Source of the DNA: Notolepis coatsorum
Lineage: Eukaryota; Chordata; Actinopteri; Aulopiformes; Paralepididae
Assembly (NCBI GenBank): GCA_963971535.1
Contig: OZ020589.1
Span: forward strand, 51,814,930-51,878,929
Direction: 5' to 3'
DNA: 64,000 nucleotides
Part shown: one piece after another, positions 48,155 through 59,704 of the stretch
Layout: the number at the start of each line of letters is the position of its first letter
Position numbering within the stretch: the first letter of the stretch is position 1
The notes under the pieces: model-generated
What the model saw: the letters and a program-made list of their open reading frames with translations, nothing else
The model's database searches: none
What the model was told of the DNA's origin: nothing
Program-made: the position numbers and the translations under genes

Positions 48155-49022
48155 CGAGGGATAGGAAATCCCTTTCAAATGGAGGTTCCAAAGTGAGAAT
48201 TGATGTGGGCCAGCCGCAACCAAGGACGGGACGAGGAATGGAGACACGGAGGAGAAGACGATGCAGAAGATCCAGACATTCACTACCAGCTGTCTGCAGC
48301 GCGTCTGAACCAGGGGTGAGATACCAGCAGCCCCTCAGACGTCCGTGACGAGACCACCAGACGACCAGATGACAGGCAGGAGGAGATGGAGGACGGGCCA
48401 GGATGAAGAGAGGCACACCGGAGGAGATGGCAGCTGAGCAGCAGAGGCCGGTGAGGAACACCGCAGCCAGGCACCGCAGGCACCGCAGATCATAGGCACC
48501 GCAGATCGTCTACGACACGCAGATCATCCACGACGAGAACGGGGGAAGCGGCAGCAGGAGTGACAATGAGCTGAGCTGGAGTGACGGTGGGCCAGCCGAG
48601 GAGAGGTGGAGAGGACAGTCCAGAGACACTGGGAAGGCAGCAGACCAGAGGAGACACTTTTGTCTAGGGGACCGCACCCTGGAACGGGAACCAGCTCAGG
48701 AGGAGACCCACGCCCTAGAAGACGGGACCAGGGGTGCACTGTGATAGAGGGGTTGGTTCCTCTGGGTTAGGTGAATGAGTAAGGGGGGTCCAACGGGGTT
48801 ACGTGTATCGTCTGGAAAAGTTGCAGATTCTGTGTTTCTCTCTTTCTTCTCTCTCTCTCTCTCCCGCTCTCCCCCCCTCCCTCTATCTCTCTCTCTGCTC
48901 TCCTGGTGTTTTTATCCTGTCTGGTATTAGATGTGATGCATGTAATGAGGTGACAATCGACGGGTACAGATCCATCAATGAACTGTTGTGTTGACGTATA
49001 TATTTAACGTCAAAAGGGGGGT

Positions 49023-49637
49023 TGATAGTTTTAGTTCATTGATCTAGTACAATATCTTGTGTATCTGAGCACCCACCCATTGTCTCACCACGATGCAGGC
49101 TGTAGTGGCTGTGTGTCTCCCTTCACACACACTTACACACCCACATAGATTTATGACCTCGAACTCTCGATGGCCTGGCTTGAACTGTCATGGGAACTGT
49201 CACGAAGAACACGAACGATCAGATGAAGTGCCTGGACTCTTCAGGACCCGGTGACCCTTGACCAGTGGGCCGGTAAACTAGTTAACATGTTAACCAGATG
49301 GCCCCCTCACCGCGTCTCAGAAACCATCCATTAACTCTTGCACTTCGACACACACACCACACAGCCTAGCACACACACACCACACACACACCCATACATA
49401 CACACACGGATACATACACACACCCCCCTCCCCTTCTCTCCCTCCGTCCAAGAGTGTATAAATGACATGTACTGTGATGAATTCTGCCTTCTGATGCTGG
49501 CGAGGAGCGGAGCCCATGGGCTGCAGGAGAGTTCTCTTCTTCTCTGTGTGATGAAATAAAGACTCTGTGGTAAACAACTTGGTCGTTCCGTGAATCTTTT
49601 GGTCGACTGGTCCACAACCATGTCAATTAAGAACTCA
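49023..49637 (+). repeat. Right LTR of the 47.5-kb element
   Basis: Same structure as the left LTR, with a few substitutions and small length changes in the CA tract. It ends GAACTCA. Confidence 0.85.
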
Positions 49638-50334
49638 CGGCTCTCAGGTTATCCCTTTCAGGTCATCCCTTTTGTGTTTTCAACAACGTTTATTTATTCA
49701 ACAGAATAATCAATCAATCAATCATCATCATTGTATCATCATTCAGTTCAATTAGTTACATTACTTTAATACATTCAATTATAATTCCATTCTTGTTATT
49801 AATTCAAAAGCATATTCATCATTGCAACACACATTCTACCCTTTTAGGAACCCTGGTTCCCTTCAATAGCATTTTCCTTTCAAATGTAGTTATCCAGTAT
49901 TATATACTGTACATTGTAATTACTTATGTCTTTATACATATTTGGCGTCTTAAGTATAAGCATGTGAGAAGGGAAACATTCTCCTGTTAACCTCTGTCTA
50001 GGCATGTTGGAAGAGACCACCGTATGTCTTCTTTTAACAACACTGTCATTCTCATTGTCTGTCAAACAATTCCTTATATCAACAATAGCTGTTACCTTTA
50101 TCATCATTCGTTTATCATCAGTCATATCCACTTTTGTACAGAAATAACTCAACACCTCAGTGTTACTCATATTTGTGTTCCAGCTCAAGTTATATTGAAA
50201 CTCAAATGTGCAATGAAAGTGCATGTATATTTATTTATGTATCTGGCCGTTCTCAACCTTACTAGGAATTTGCTAAACCGTGACCATGGTGTAACTCAAG
50301 GGAATAGATTTATATTTACATTTAACGGAGAGCG

Positions 50335-50417
<83 letters not shown>

Positions 50418-51654
50418 ATGTGGGACGCTCTGGTGTTTAGCTACCTTCTAGGTAGGGTAAGCTAAAGTAATTTCCCTCTAACCGTCTTCAATACTTGTAC
50501 ACAATATACACATTTACTAAACAGCAATTCAACCCAAACAGTATGTACTTCAAAACATAAACCTTTATAATCCCCTTGGAGATACTTAACTCTGACACGT
50601 TAGTGATTAAATGGGCAATTGTATTTCAACACTATATTTCAATGTACCACGAGACACGGCGCCATCAATAGACGGTCAACTTCTAAACCACGTTACTTGT
50701 CGTCTTAAACTTCTTAAACTTGACTCAAACATCGACAATAGTCACTTCATTGGACCCTCGACATTGCATGTATCCTTGTTAACCTTTATGTGTGTTTTGT
50801 AATATATTACCCACCTATGAAACAGGTTGTAGTTAGTCATTTGACAAAGGAAGGCGCAGACATGGTGTTATTGGTTCTGGGTCCTCCCGGTTGTGAGACT
50901 AAGCTCGCCTCGTGTGTCCCTAAACGGCAAGGTACGGTTCCCTGGAAGGCGAAGCCACTAAACACAAGTCCTATACTGCCACCTATTGACCAAAGTATGT
51001 TAATGTCTCCCATTAAATATAATATGACTGTTCTACCTTGTTTCTGATGGAGGTAATCCTGTACCAGTATGTTCACACTGTTTTGACACATAATCTAAAG
51101 ATATTAACGTGATACCACTTCTAGTGGGCATCACACAAGCAACAACTGTTGTCGTCTTTTCTGGGAGCTCTTTACGAGCTGTTTCTGCATTTTGACAGGT
51201 CTGGCTGATTCTCCCGCGGCTGAGAACAGCAGGAATGTCAGAGCACGTGATGCATCTGAACCAATCACGTTATCAGAAATCTGCACCAGCCCAATCGGAG
51301 CTTGTTGCTTGTAATAAACCCCTCAGCGCGAGACAGCTGTGACTCATAATGATATTGGGGAGAGAGCAACCGTTGATCTGAATGCTGCAAAATCAACAGG
51401 CACAGCATGACAAAGTATACCTCCAGTTATGCTGCTCTGATTAAAGGTTATGTTAAAGTGGTATGTGGTCCAGTTATGCTGCTCTGATTACGTCCTCTTA
51501 AAGTTGTCAGGCTTCAAACATTTTGCAATGTTTTCTATGCTAAATATTTCTCGTCAAAGTAACTAGTAACTGATGTGTTCAGATAAATGTAGTGTAGTAA
51601 AAGGTACAATATTTCCTTTGAAATGTAGTGGAGTAAAAGTATAAAGTGTTCCTT
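49638..51654. other. Unassigned sequence with a (GA)n array
   Basis: No gene was recognised. 50336-50416 is a GA array. 51430-51500 holds a short direct repeat, CCAGTTATGCTGCTCTGATTA. A possible poly(A) signal, AATAAACCCC, at 51313 hints at an LTR remnant, but no ends were found. Confidence 0.45.
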
Positions 51655-51884
51655 TACCTTTCACTAACACACTACAGAAGGTTACCCTTTCACTACCACA
51701 CTACAGAAGGTTAACCCTTCACTACCACACTATAGAATGTTAACCTTTCACTATCACATTACAGAAGGTTAACCCTTTCACTACCACACTACAGAAGGTT
51801 AACCTTTCACTACCACACTACAGAAGGTTAACCTTTCACTACCACACTACAGAAGGTTAACCTTTCACTACCACACTACAGAAG
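51655..51884. repeat. 29-bp minisatellite, left part (about 8 units)
   Basis: Unit GTTAACCTTTCACTACCACA plus CTACAGAAG. Units near the outer edge vary more. The same array continues at 54243-54411, after the DIRS insertion. Confidence 0.95.
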
Positions 51885-54242
51885 GTTATATAGCATTACT
51901 GGCAATCGTGTCTCGCTCTTCACCATAATGAGATATCTCTTATCTCCAGCACCTACTGTGCTCATGAACAAAACAAATGCACCCATGCACCTGACCAGGC
52001 CACGCCCCGGCGTCCTCCTATAAGACGCCGGACATGGGCACACTCCCACTTCCTCTTTTTTTGTTTCCATCATGGACGCTGCAGTGCACTCCATGAACTA
52101 GTTGTTATGAAATGGAGAGAGAAATTACACAATGTTGGGTTTTCGCCGGAGATTCACCAGCCCCTGGAATCTTCTCGGCACATCCTAACAGCGCATCGGG
52201 TCTGTCCTGGGTTTCCTTGTCTCGTGACAGCGGATCGAGGGACGTCGCGCGGCGGCTAGCTGTCGGGCTAGGTCGCGCACAGGTAGGGCCTGCGCTGCCA
52301 GGCATTAATGCTAGCATTTGTGATACTGCTCGTTGTCCCGTGAGACAGCCGAGTTGTGTATTGGTTGCTCGGGGCAGGATATTTGGGAAAACATGTTCGT
52401 CATGACTCTGTTTTGGGTGTTTTCCCAGCTATCCTAGTGCGCGCGGCTAATGCTAATGCTACAATGCTGGGTCTCCGTTCTTGTTCCCCGCCGAGGGCTG
52501 TCTTTTTTTAAAGGTCTTCCCTCCTCTTAACCATTCATGCAGACGGTCAATCGGTGTCTACTGTTGGGAGTTTTGACGGGGGCTTGTTTACCATTTCATG
52601 GGTGGATGGGCTGAGGCCTAGGGCTGGTGTGCTTTTTGTGAATCTATGAATTGTGTGCAGGACTGGTGTTTCTCTGGTCTGCATCCCCTTAACATTGTGT
52701 GTATGGACTAGCCCATTCTGCAGTGTGTTAGTGGAGTTTTCATTTACCCCTTCATGGGTGCACACAGTGGAGGTTGCTGCATTCCTACCAGTGAGGCAGT
52801 GCTTTCATTAGTAGTCGTTTTTTGTTGCAGCCACCACTGGTGCTCCGTGCTTGTGAAGCAGGTGGCATCAGTCCTTTGCCTCTGACATGGTGGAACGGTG
52901 TCCCGCCCGGCCGACGCCATGAGGCGAGTCGGCCCGGCAGGTGGCTGGTGGGCTGTTAAGCCTATACCGCCACGGTATAGAATTAGCAGCGACTAGTAAA
53001 ATTGTTCAAATTGCTGTTTTTTCTGTCAAAAATGGTGTCGGGTGGCGGGGCCTTAGGGCCAGCCGACGTCAAAACATCGCGCAAGGTTTTGAGGTGATTA
53101 GCTTTGACCTAGCCGCAAGCTATAACCGCAGGGATGGCTAGGATGCTGCCAACGCTTGTTTACAGACATCTTGGTTGGATCATTCTCCCCTTGAGGGGGA
53201 GAGAAGTTTTTTCCCTCCTCAGGGCTCCCCTCTCCGCAGAGGGACTTTGGTCTTTCCACAGGAGCACGGGTGGTATTTGACCTAGGCCCCACACCGCCTC
53301 ACACCGCGCAGCCAGAGGTGAGGGCGTGGCCTCGCCAGCGGCTGTGGCAAGGCCCTCAACCAGCAGCCATGTTTCCCCCGCCTGAGGTACCCTGGACACA
53401 AAGAAAACAGGTGATCGCAAGGCCGACAGCCTTGGCGGCCGAGGGATCGGCTACATTAGATGAGCATGCCCTAAAAAGCCGTCTAGCTGTGTCTAGCTCG
53501 CTCTCCGGTCATTCCCCCCCCCCCCAACACCAGCGGGATAAGGGCTCTGATTTGTTTCCTTTGACTGCGGGCCGTGTGCCTTCAATGAAGCGCAAGCGGC
53601 CCCACGTTTCGCTTCTCATGGGGACAGGGGCTGACACCCAGTTGCTGGCTAGGCCTGGGTCTGTCCGTGAGAATGTTGTGCTGTCAAGCGGCTCCCACGC
53701 CACACGTTCTGCGTCTGTGTTTTGTGAGCCTGGTGTTGTGTCTGTCAACAACAAAGGTTATCAGCGGGGGAGCTCGAGGCCCTTGGGGTCGCAGCGCGAG
53801 TTCCCCCAGCCCTGCCCTCGCCAGGCCGGGTATCACGTTAGTGCCTTCCACGGCCGGAAGACCGGCGGTGGTCTGGCAGGCGCGCGTGATTTGGGTGGTA
53901 GTAATATCACTGCAGGGCTACGGTGTGTAGGAACCCACCCTATCGGGCAGTGTGGGGACCTCACGTCTTGCATGTCCAGCTGTAGAACAGTTCCTCAGCA
54001 ATCCATGCCGGGGAGGTGTTCAGTGGGGGAGCTTTTGTCACCCAGTGTGATGTCAGCTTCCCCCCTATCAAACCGGCCCTTTCTGTCGGAGGACGCCGGG
54101 GCGTGGCCTGGTCAGGTGCATGGGTGCATTTGTTTTGTTCATGAGCACAGTAGGTGCTGGAGATAAGAGATATCTCATTATGTCGAAGAACGAGACACTC
54201 AGCCGGTATTCATATAACTAGGTTATAGGATAAGCTTTCGTT
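51885..54242 (+). mobile_element. DIRS element, internally deleted (copy A), 2.36 kb
   Basis: Inverted terminal repeats at 51908-52020 and 54085-54198 match exactly over about 89 bp, for example GAGATATCTCTTATCTCCAG with its complement. The ends are GTT on both sides, sitting inside one minisatellite unit. The interior keeps gag-region sequence homologous to copies B and C but has no RT or recombinase. It would need enzymes supplied by another copy. Confidence 0.9.
53270..54166 (+). CDS. Open frame in the DIRS gag region (298 codons)
   Basis: This frame, from 53270 to 54166, includes HTAQPEVRAWPRQRLWQGPQ, MKRKRPHVSLLMGTGADTQL, CPRQAGYHVSAFHGRKTGG and THPIGQCGDLTSCMSSC. Parts of it have counterparts in copy C on the minus strand, where the fragment YGTHPIGQCGDHTPCMSSC occurs. 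No Pfam-type domain was recognised. Its last 25-odd codons lie in the terminal repeat. It may be a real gag remnant or a chance frame. In copy C the same region is read in a different frame relative to the RT, so I give only moderate weight. Confidence 0.4.
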   Translation: MVFDLGPTPPHTAQPEVRAWPRQRLWQGPQPAAMFPPPEVPWTQRKQVIARPTALAAEGSATLDEHALKSRLAVSSSLSGHSPPPQHQRDKGSDLFPLTAGRVPSMKRKRPHVSLLMGTGADTQLLARPGSVRENVVLSSGSHATRSASVFCEPGVVSVNNKGYQRGSSRPLGSQREFPQPCPRQAGYHVSAFHGRKTGGGLAGARDLGGSNITAGLRCVGTHPIGQCGDLTSCMSSCRTVPQQSMPGRCSVGELLSPSVMSASPLSNRPFLSEDAGAWPGQVHGCICFVHEHSRCWR

Positions 54243-54411
54243 AACCTTTCACTACCACACTACAGAAGGTTAACAATCCACTACAACAATACAGAAGGTT
54301 AACCTTTCACTACCACTACAGAAGGTTAACCATTCACTACCACACTACAGAAGGTTAACCTTTTACTACCACACTACAGAAGGTTAACCTTTCACTACCA
54401 CACTACAGAAG
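54243..54411. repeat. 29-bp minisatellite, right part (about 6 units)
   Basis: The same unit and orientation as 51655-51884. It is bounded on the left by the right end of DIRS copy A and on the right by the left end of DIRS copy B. Confidence 0.95.
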
Positions 54412-55093
54412 GTTATATTATCGTACTTGGCCATCGCATCCCGCTCTTAAGTCATTCGAGATATACCTCATCTCATGTAGGGGAGAGTGGGGTGAGTAGT
54501 GCCACTTTTTACTTAAAGTGCCTTTAAAGCAAGGGGATTACAGTAATGCCCCCAACTAAAATATGTACATATAGTTTAGGATGTTGTGCATCCCTGGGGA
54601 CAATCACTTTGGATCTTAAATAAACTGTTTCAGAAATATAGCTTTAGAAAAAAAAAGTGGTTTTGTGGCACAACTTGCCCCCGGTGCGGGGTAAGTTGTG
54701 ACATTAGAAAGAATACACTGGGGTAAATTGTGCCATTGATATTTTTACGTGAAACAGATCATTTTAATCTCAAAAGCGGTAAAAGCATCCTGCAGATCTT
54801 CATCTCCTTTCCAACCTGACGTATAGTCTTCCCCTGTTGCACCTCTTTCACTGCTCTTTCCAACTTCTCAAGAGGAGTTGAAACCCTGTCTGTCTTCCGT
54901 TTGTATATCTGCATGGCATGATGGATTTTGGTCTAAAATTAAGAATATCACATAGTTTTAGTGATCAAATGCAAGAATGCAATGTACAATAACAATAAAA
55001 TACAATAAAGTAATATAGTTAATAAAATAAGTTGGGGCAACTTAACAAAGAGAATATCTGGCACAACTTAACCCAGGCCCTTTGGCACAAATC

Positions 55094-55733
55094 TGTCAGG
55101 ATCCTAGGCCCGGTCATGGTTGGACGGGTCAGGATGGTAACTTTGAGCAGTGCTCTCCACCTGACTTTGGGCAATGCCCTCCATCTGACATTGGCCCTCG
55201 GCCTGACATTGGTCTACCACCCTCTAGTGGTCACAAACAATCGATACACGCTGTAATGATAAATATCCTTAACAGTATGCTGTCATTACATTGTTTGTTG
55301 TTGATATTACAATTGTTAGCTGTTTAGGTTTCTCTATGTTTGTATTTCTGATATTGTGTGTTACTGTATATAGCCTAGTTCTTGTTCCTTTGTGTTGTAT
55401 TAGTTCTTATGTCTTCTCCCCCCAGCTGTCGTCCATTACTAATTAACGTTAATTAGGAGCTGTATTTATTGCCTGTGGTTGCTGAGATGTTTGTGGCGAC
55501 ATACCTCCAGTTACCCCCTGTTCCTATCCACGTCGTGTCGCACCGTTCTCCCTCTAGTAAGTCTTAGTGTTTGTTGTTTTGTATTGTGAAGTTTGTTATG
55601 TAGTTTCTGTATGTTCCTTGTATTGCACTGGATTCTACAGTAAACACCCTTCTCCAAGCTTCACTCCTCGCCTCTGCCTCCTCCATTCCTTCCCTTTCTG
55701 TATTATTGTATTCTACCTACCCCATCGTAACCG
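55094..55733 (+). repeat. Probable solo LTR, 640 bp
   Basis: It begins TGTCAGGATCCTAGG and ends ATCGTAACCG. The 5-bp repeat AAATC lies on both sides (55089-55093 and 55734-55738). The final CG in place of CA could be a substitution. The general sequence style is that of a gypsy LTR. Confidence 0.68.
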
Positions 55734-56078
55734 AAATCACCCCAAGCCTACCATTTTGAAAAAAATTCATCCCCCAGCTGTTTTGAGCTAGCATCATGCT
55801 AACTGTATAGACTCATGGTGTAGCTTACTAAAGCACTAAAACATGTGTGAACTGTTTTCAAAGTTGTCTATAATTGTTCAAACACAGCAATCAAAAAACC
55901 TTGATCATACACATTTTTACTTTGGAGGGCAAAAAACTGTTTTTTGAACTTAAATGTGCTTACCTCTCAAGCCAGGTGTCTCCCTTCTCTGCAGGTTGAG
56001 TGAAATGGATGCCTCTTCAAAAATATGTTGTCACATGACCAACTTCTTCTATGGTTTTCTAGATAACAGGGGTGGAAC

Positions 56079-57683
56079 CAGTGATGGGCAAGCTACTTGG
56101 AAAATGTAGCAAGCTACACTACAAGTTACTCTCGATTAAATATAGCTCAACTACAATGGAAGCTATCCCCAGATAAATGTAGCAAGCTACACTACAAGAA
56201 CATGGCAAAAATAGCTAGCTACATCGGCACTATCCAGGAAGGCAAGTTTAGCTGGGTGCAGCCTCTACAAAAGAAAAGAAAGAGACCATTTGGTTTGATC
56301 AGTTTTTATAGTATAGTTTGTTGATTACTTTTGATGCAGTAATGGTCTTTTTCTTTTCTATTCTATCTTTATGTATTATTTATCCCTAAACTCTGCATTT
56401 TCTGGCTGCCTGATACCCTCTCCTAGCTGAAACATGCCCACTTTATCAACCAAAAACACACTTCTTCAATATCTGAATTTTAACTAATAATAACTTAACT
56501 AGTCTTACTGCATTTTACTATTATGCTACCATGTCTATACTACCACCAACTATGCTAATATGTCTATACTACTACAGTACAGTATGTACTCAAGAGTATA
56601 ACACTCAAGCTCGACACTGCTAGACAAACAATACTACTTATCCTTGGCTGCTAGATATGTACCACTCCTGCTGACTTGTTGTACACAATTTGTAAGTTGC
56701 TTTGAATGAAAGCGTCAGCTAAATGACCAAATGTATTTAAATATGTAACTCACAAAACATTCCATGGCCACAAAATCATGTGGGGACCCCCCCTGGGGGT
56801 CCTGACCCACAGGTTGAGAACCACTGCTCTAGGTGATATTTTCCCTCTTAGTGTATGTACTATTTATGGTAGTTTGTTTTTTCTTTTCTCCACCCCCATA
56901 ATATTGTTCATTTTCTGCCTACAGTGAAACATGTTAGTTAAATCTGTTGACAAAAAGTGCACTGACTTGTGTGCTGTTTGGGAACAGTTGACAATGTTTA
57001 TGTAAAGCTTTTCATCAGCTTACCTGAATATATGTGTTCTCAAGTTAGTTCTGGACGTGTGGGATGTTGAGAGAAGCTTCGTTTTTGGCTGACACAATAA
57101 ACACATATGTTTTAGGCGTTTTTTCAGTCAAACTCATAAATGTTTCCAGATAGGGCCATGGAGAGGCATTGTTGTTATTGACATCATCTTCATCAATGCC
57201 ATCAGCCCTGGAAACATCGAATCCTTCTGCTATTTCGTGCGGACTGGTTCATTATTCATTCATTCATGGTCTGTGTTTAGATTTTTTTTACTTCCTGGTT
57301 TGCCGAGCTGGAGTGGCATGTCCCGCCCTATCCTGCCTCTGATTGGCCTACCCGTAATGTTTTGGCCTAATCGTGAGTCGTCATACTCATATCTAAACCA
57401 ACCAACCAATCATAGTGGGTTTTCTCCAATAGCATCCAGCTGCAGGACAGAAGAACACGACACTCTCAGGACCGAAGACACTCTTTTTTTTTTGTGTGTC
57501 TGTTTCTCCGGATATGTAGCGTGTAGCGTTTTGCTGACGCTACGTCACTACTTGATTCGAAAACTAGCTGCGCTACAGAGATTGCTACTTGATTCAAAAA
57601 TAGCGACGCTACCATCACGCTACTGAAAAATGTAGTTAAGCTATGTAGCGTCGCTACTTGTAGCTAGCTACTGCCCATCACTG
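56079..57683. mobile_element. hAT-like element, 1.6 kb
   Basis: The ends are CAGTGATGGGCAAGC and, inward from the right, CAGTGATGGGCAGTAGCTAG. The 8-bp duplication GGTGGAAC is exact (56071-56078 and 57684-57691). Near the ends there are many copies of TAGC-rich motifs. The interior contains a fragment of another repeat ending GTTGAGAACCACTGCTCTA (about 56812-56830). No transposase frame is evident. Confidence 0.9.
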
Positions 57684-58759
57684 GGTGGAACTACATGCCC
57701 CTTGGCACTACTCACCCCACTCTCCCCTACCTATTGTATGCCATCAACGAAAAAACAAATACGCCCATCACCTGCCGGGTCCCGCCCCTATGGAGGCGTA
57801 CTCTATAAGACAGTAGGCATTAGGGCGGGCCATTTTTTTTTTTTGGAAAATCAATCGAGTGGGGTGTCTAAAATATGTGTTTTTTTGTGGGGAATTCAAA
57901 TATGGGATTCTTTTTCTAATCGGATAACTCCTACCTACATTGTTTTGGATTTCAAAATGGCCGATTTGGCCATTTTCACCCCTTGGCCATACATGGATGC
58001 CAACATGAATCTGAAGGAAATCCTAACATGCAAGGTGTCTAAATGGTGTGTTTCTTAATGGGGAATTCAAATATGAGTTCATTTTTGGGATAGGATAACT
58101 CTAACCTACATCATTTTGGATTTCAAAATGGCAGATTTTACCATTTTCACCCCTTGGCCATACATGGATGCCAACATGTATCTGAAGGAAATCCTAACAT
58201 GTGTGTTTCTTAATGGGGAATTCAAATATGAGGTCATCTTTGGGATAGGATAAATATAACCTGCATAATTCTGGATTTCAAAATGGCTGATTTTACCATT
58301 TGAACCCATTGGTATTGTATTACAAAATTGCAAAGATAAAAAATATATGGGAAATCATTTATAATGACAAAGCCATCAAATTTATTAACAAGTGAACTGT
58401 ATATAACTGGATACAACTCCAAAGATCAATAATAATAATAATAATAATAATAATACTAACAATAATAAATTGTATTTGTAATGCACACAAACACCTAAGT
58501 GCTAAATCTCGATCTCCTGACTTCTTGAACTTTGCCAGGTTCCAATATCTTGATTGGACTCATTCTTGGATGGCAAGATCTCCTACTGTACTGCTTTAGC
58601 CACCAACCTACAAACACAAACTTAAAGTCAACGTCAGCCATAAATAGGTGAGCTCTTTCCAGAACTACTCAGCAGAAACCTCTGTAACCATTTTAACAAA
58701 CGTCTCAATGTATTGAGAAAATCCATGGGGCTCCATCAATCCTCTATCTTCTTAAAACA

Positions 58760-59703
58760 TTGGAAAGGCAGGGGATGGAAAAGAAGGCAGAGAAAAGGAG
58801 AAGGGGCAAAGAAGAAAGCTTTGCAGCAGCAGACAAGGTTGCCAGGAAGGATGTTGAGAGCTTCCTTACAGTCCCTGAAGTTGAGCTCATTCCTGAAACT
58901 GACCCTGCAGCTTCAGCAAAGCTACGGAAAAATTATGATGAGATTCCAAACATTGCCCTTGCTAGTGTAAGGTATGGCATAGGTCTAAGGCCAACTGCAG
59001 CTATAGCAACTGCAGCTCTGATTGATGCAGGACTCATCTTAGAAAATGACACAAGTAAAGTGATTGATAAGAACAAGGTTAAGAGAGCACAAGAAAAGTT
59101 GATGCAAGAGCTGGGGGAAGAGTTTGAGGAGAAGTGCATGGAGGAGGGGGGGGATCTCCTGTATCCTCTTTGATGGGCGGATTGACATGACCAATGTGAT
59201 GATGGAAGCTGAGGGCAGTGACCAATCTTTTCCTGCAAAGATCAAGGAAGAACACTATAGTGTTGCTAGTGAGCCTGGCAGCAACTATCTGTTCCACTTT
59301 ACACCAGAGAAAGCAACTAAAGAGGAGTCCCATGAGAAGATTGCTACGGTCCTGTTTGCCTGGCTGAAAGAGAGAGGTTCTGATAAGACCTTGTGGGCCA
59401 TTGGAGGAGACTCGACCAATGTCAACACTGGAGTGAAGGCAGGTGTAATGCGGAAGCTGGAGCTGCACCTGGGGAGAAAGCTGGTCTGGTTCACCTGCAC
59501 ACTGGTGAACTTCCACTGCGCCGTCTCATTGTTGAAGTTGATGGGGCTACTCTGTCAGTCAACAAATTGTCTGGGCCAATAGGACAGCTCCTTTATTCTG
59601 TTACAGACTTGGATATCAATCCTAACTTCACCAGGATCTTTCTTGGCCCTCCGCTGATCAAGCTGCCTGAGAAGATCATTCAAGATCTCTCAACTGATCA
59701 ACA
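58760..59703 (+). pseudogene. Transposase-like protein of the 4.26-kb transposon, frameshifted and truncated
   Basis: A first frame (58760-59170) gives a basic, charged N-terminus with VPEVELIPETDPAASAKLRK and ASVRYGIGLRPTAAIATAAL. After a G run near 59146 another frame gives ISCILFDGRIDMTNVM, EEHYSVASEPGSNYLFHFTP, ATVLFAWLKERG and LWAIGGDSTNVNTG. A last frame gives LHTGELPLRRLIVEVDG, KLSGPIGQLL and INPNFTRIFLGPPLIKLPE, ending at LSTDQ where BEL DNA begins. FDGR and GDSTN could supply the first two acids of a DDE-type catalytic centre; that is inference. Similar uncharacterised proteins exist in fish and invertebrate genomes as I recall, but I cannot name the family. Confidence 0.6.
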
Positions 59704-59704
59704 C

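Larger units (their letters stand above)
47537..49637 (+). mobile_element. LTR element with non-coding interior (ERV-like LTRs), 2.1 kb
   Basis: Two LTRs of 618 and 615 bp (47537-48154 and 49023-49637), about 98-99% alike by eye, enclose 868 bp without a coding frame. A polypurine tract, CAAAAGGGGGG, ends just before the right LTR, which sets the orientation. Flanking 5-mers differ (ACATC on the left, CGGCT on the right), so a simple insertion is not supported. It is probably a non-autonomous or internally deleted element that has also recombined. It abuts the gypsy gag start. Confidence 0.8.
54480..57727. mobile_element. TA-flanked DNA transposon, non-autonomous, with two insertions
   Basis: The ends are perfect 25-bp inverted repeats (GGGGAGAGTGGGGTGAGTAG then TGCCA, and the inverse). 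The dinucleotide TA is on both sides (54478-54479 and 57728-57729), as for Tc1/mariner-like elements. Inside are a solo LTR (55094-55733) and a hAT (56079-57683). Without them about 1.0 kb remains, with repeated phrases such as GGTAAGTTGTG and GGCACAACTT and no transposase. The superfamily is inferred only from TA and the terminal repeats. Confidence 0.82.

Noticed and set aside
53270-54166. DIRS gag-region frame as a secure gene
   Set aside because: Listed only with low confidence, because the frame is not consistently kept in the other copies and part of it lies in the terminal repeat.
51655-54411. CRISPR-like array
   Set aside because: The 29-bp units are contiguous, with no spacers. This is a minisatellite in an animal genome, interrupted once by a DIRS element.
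57237-57626. 129-residue frame in the hAT at 56079-57683 as a transposase
   Set aside because: No transposase motif was recognised, and it runs into the terminal repeats.
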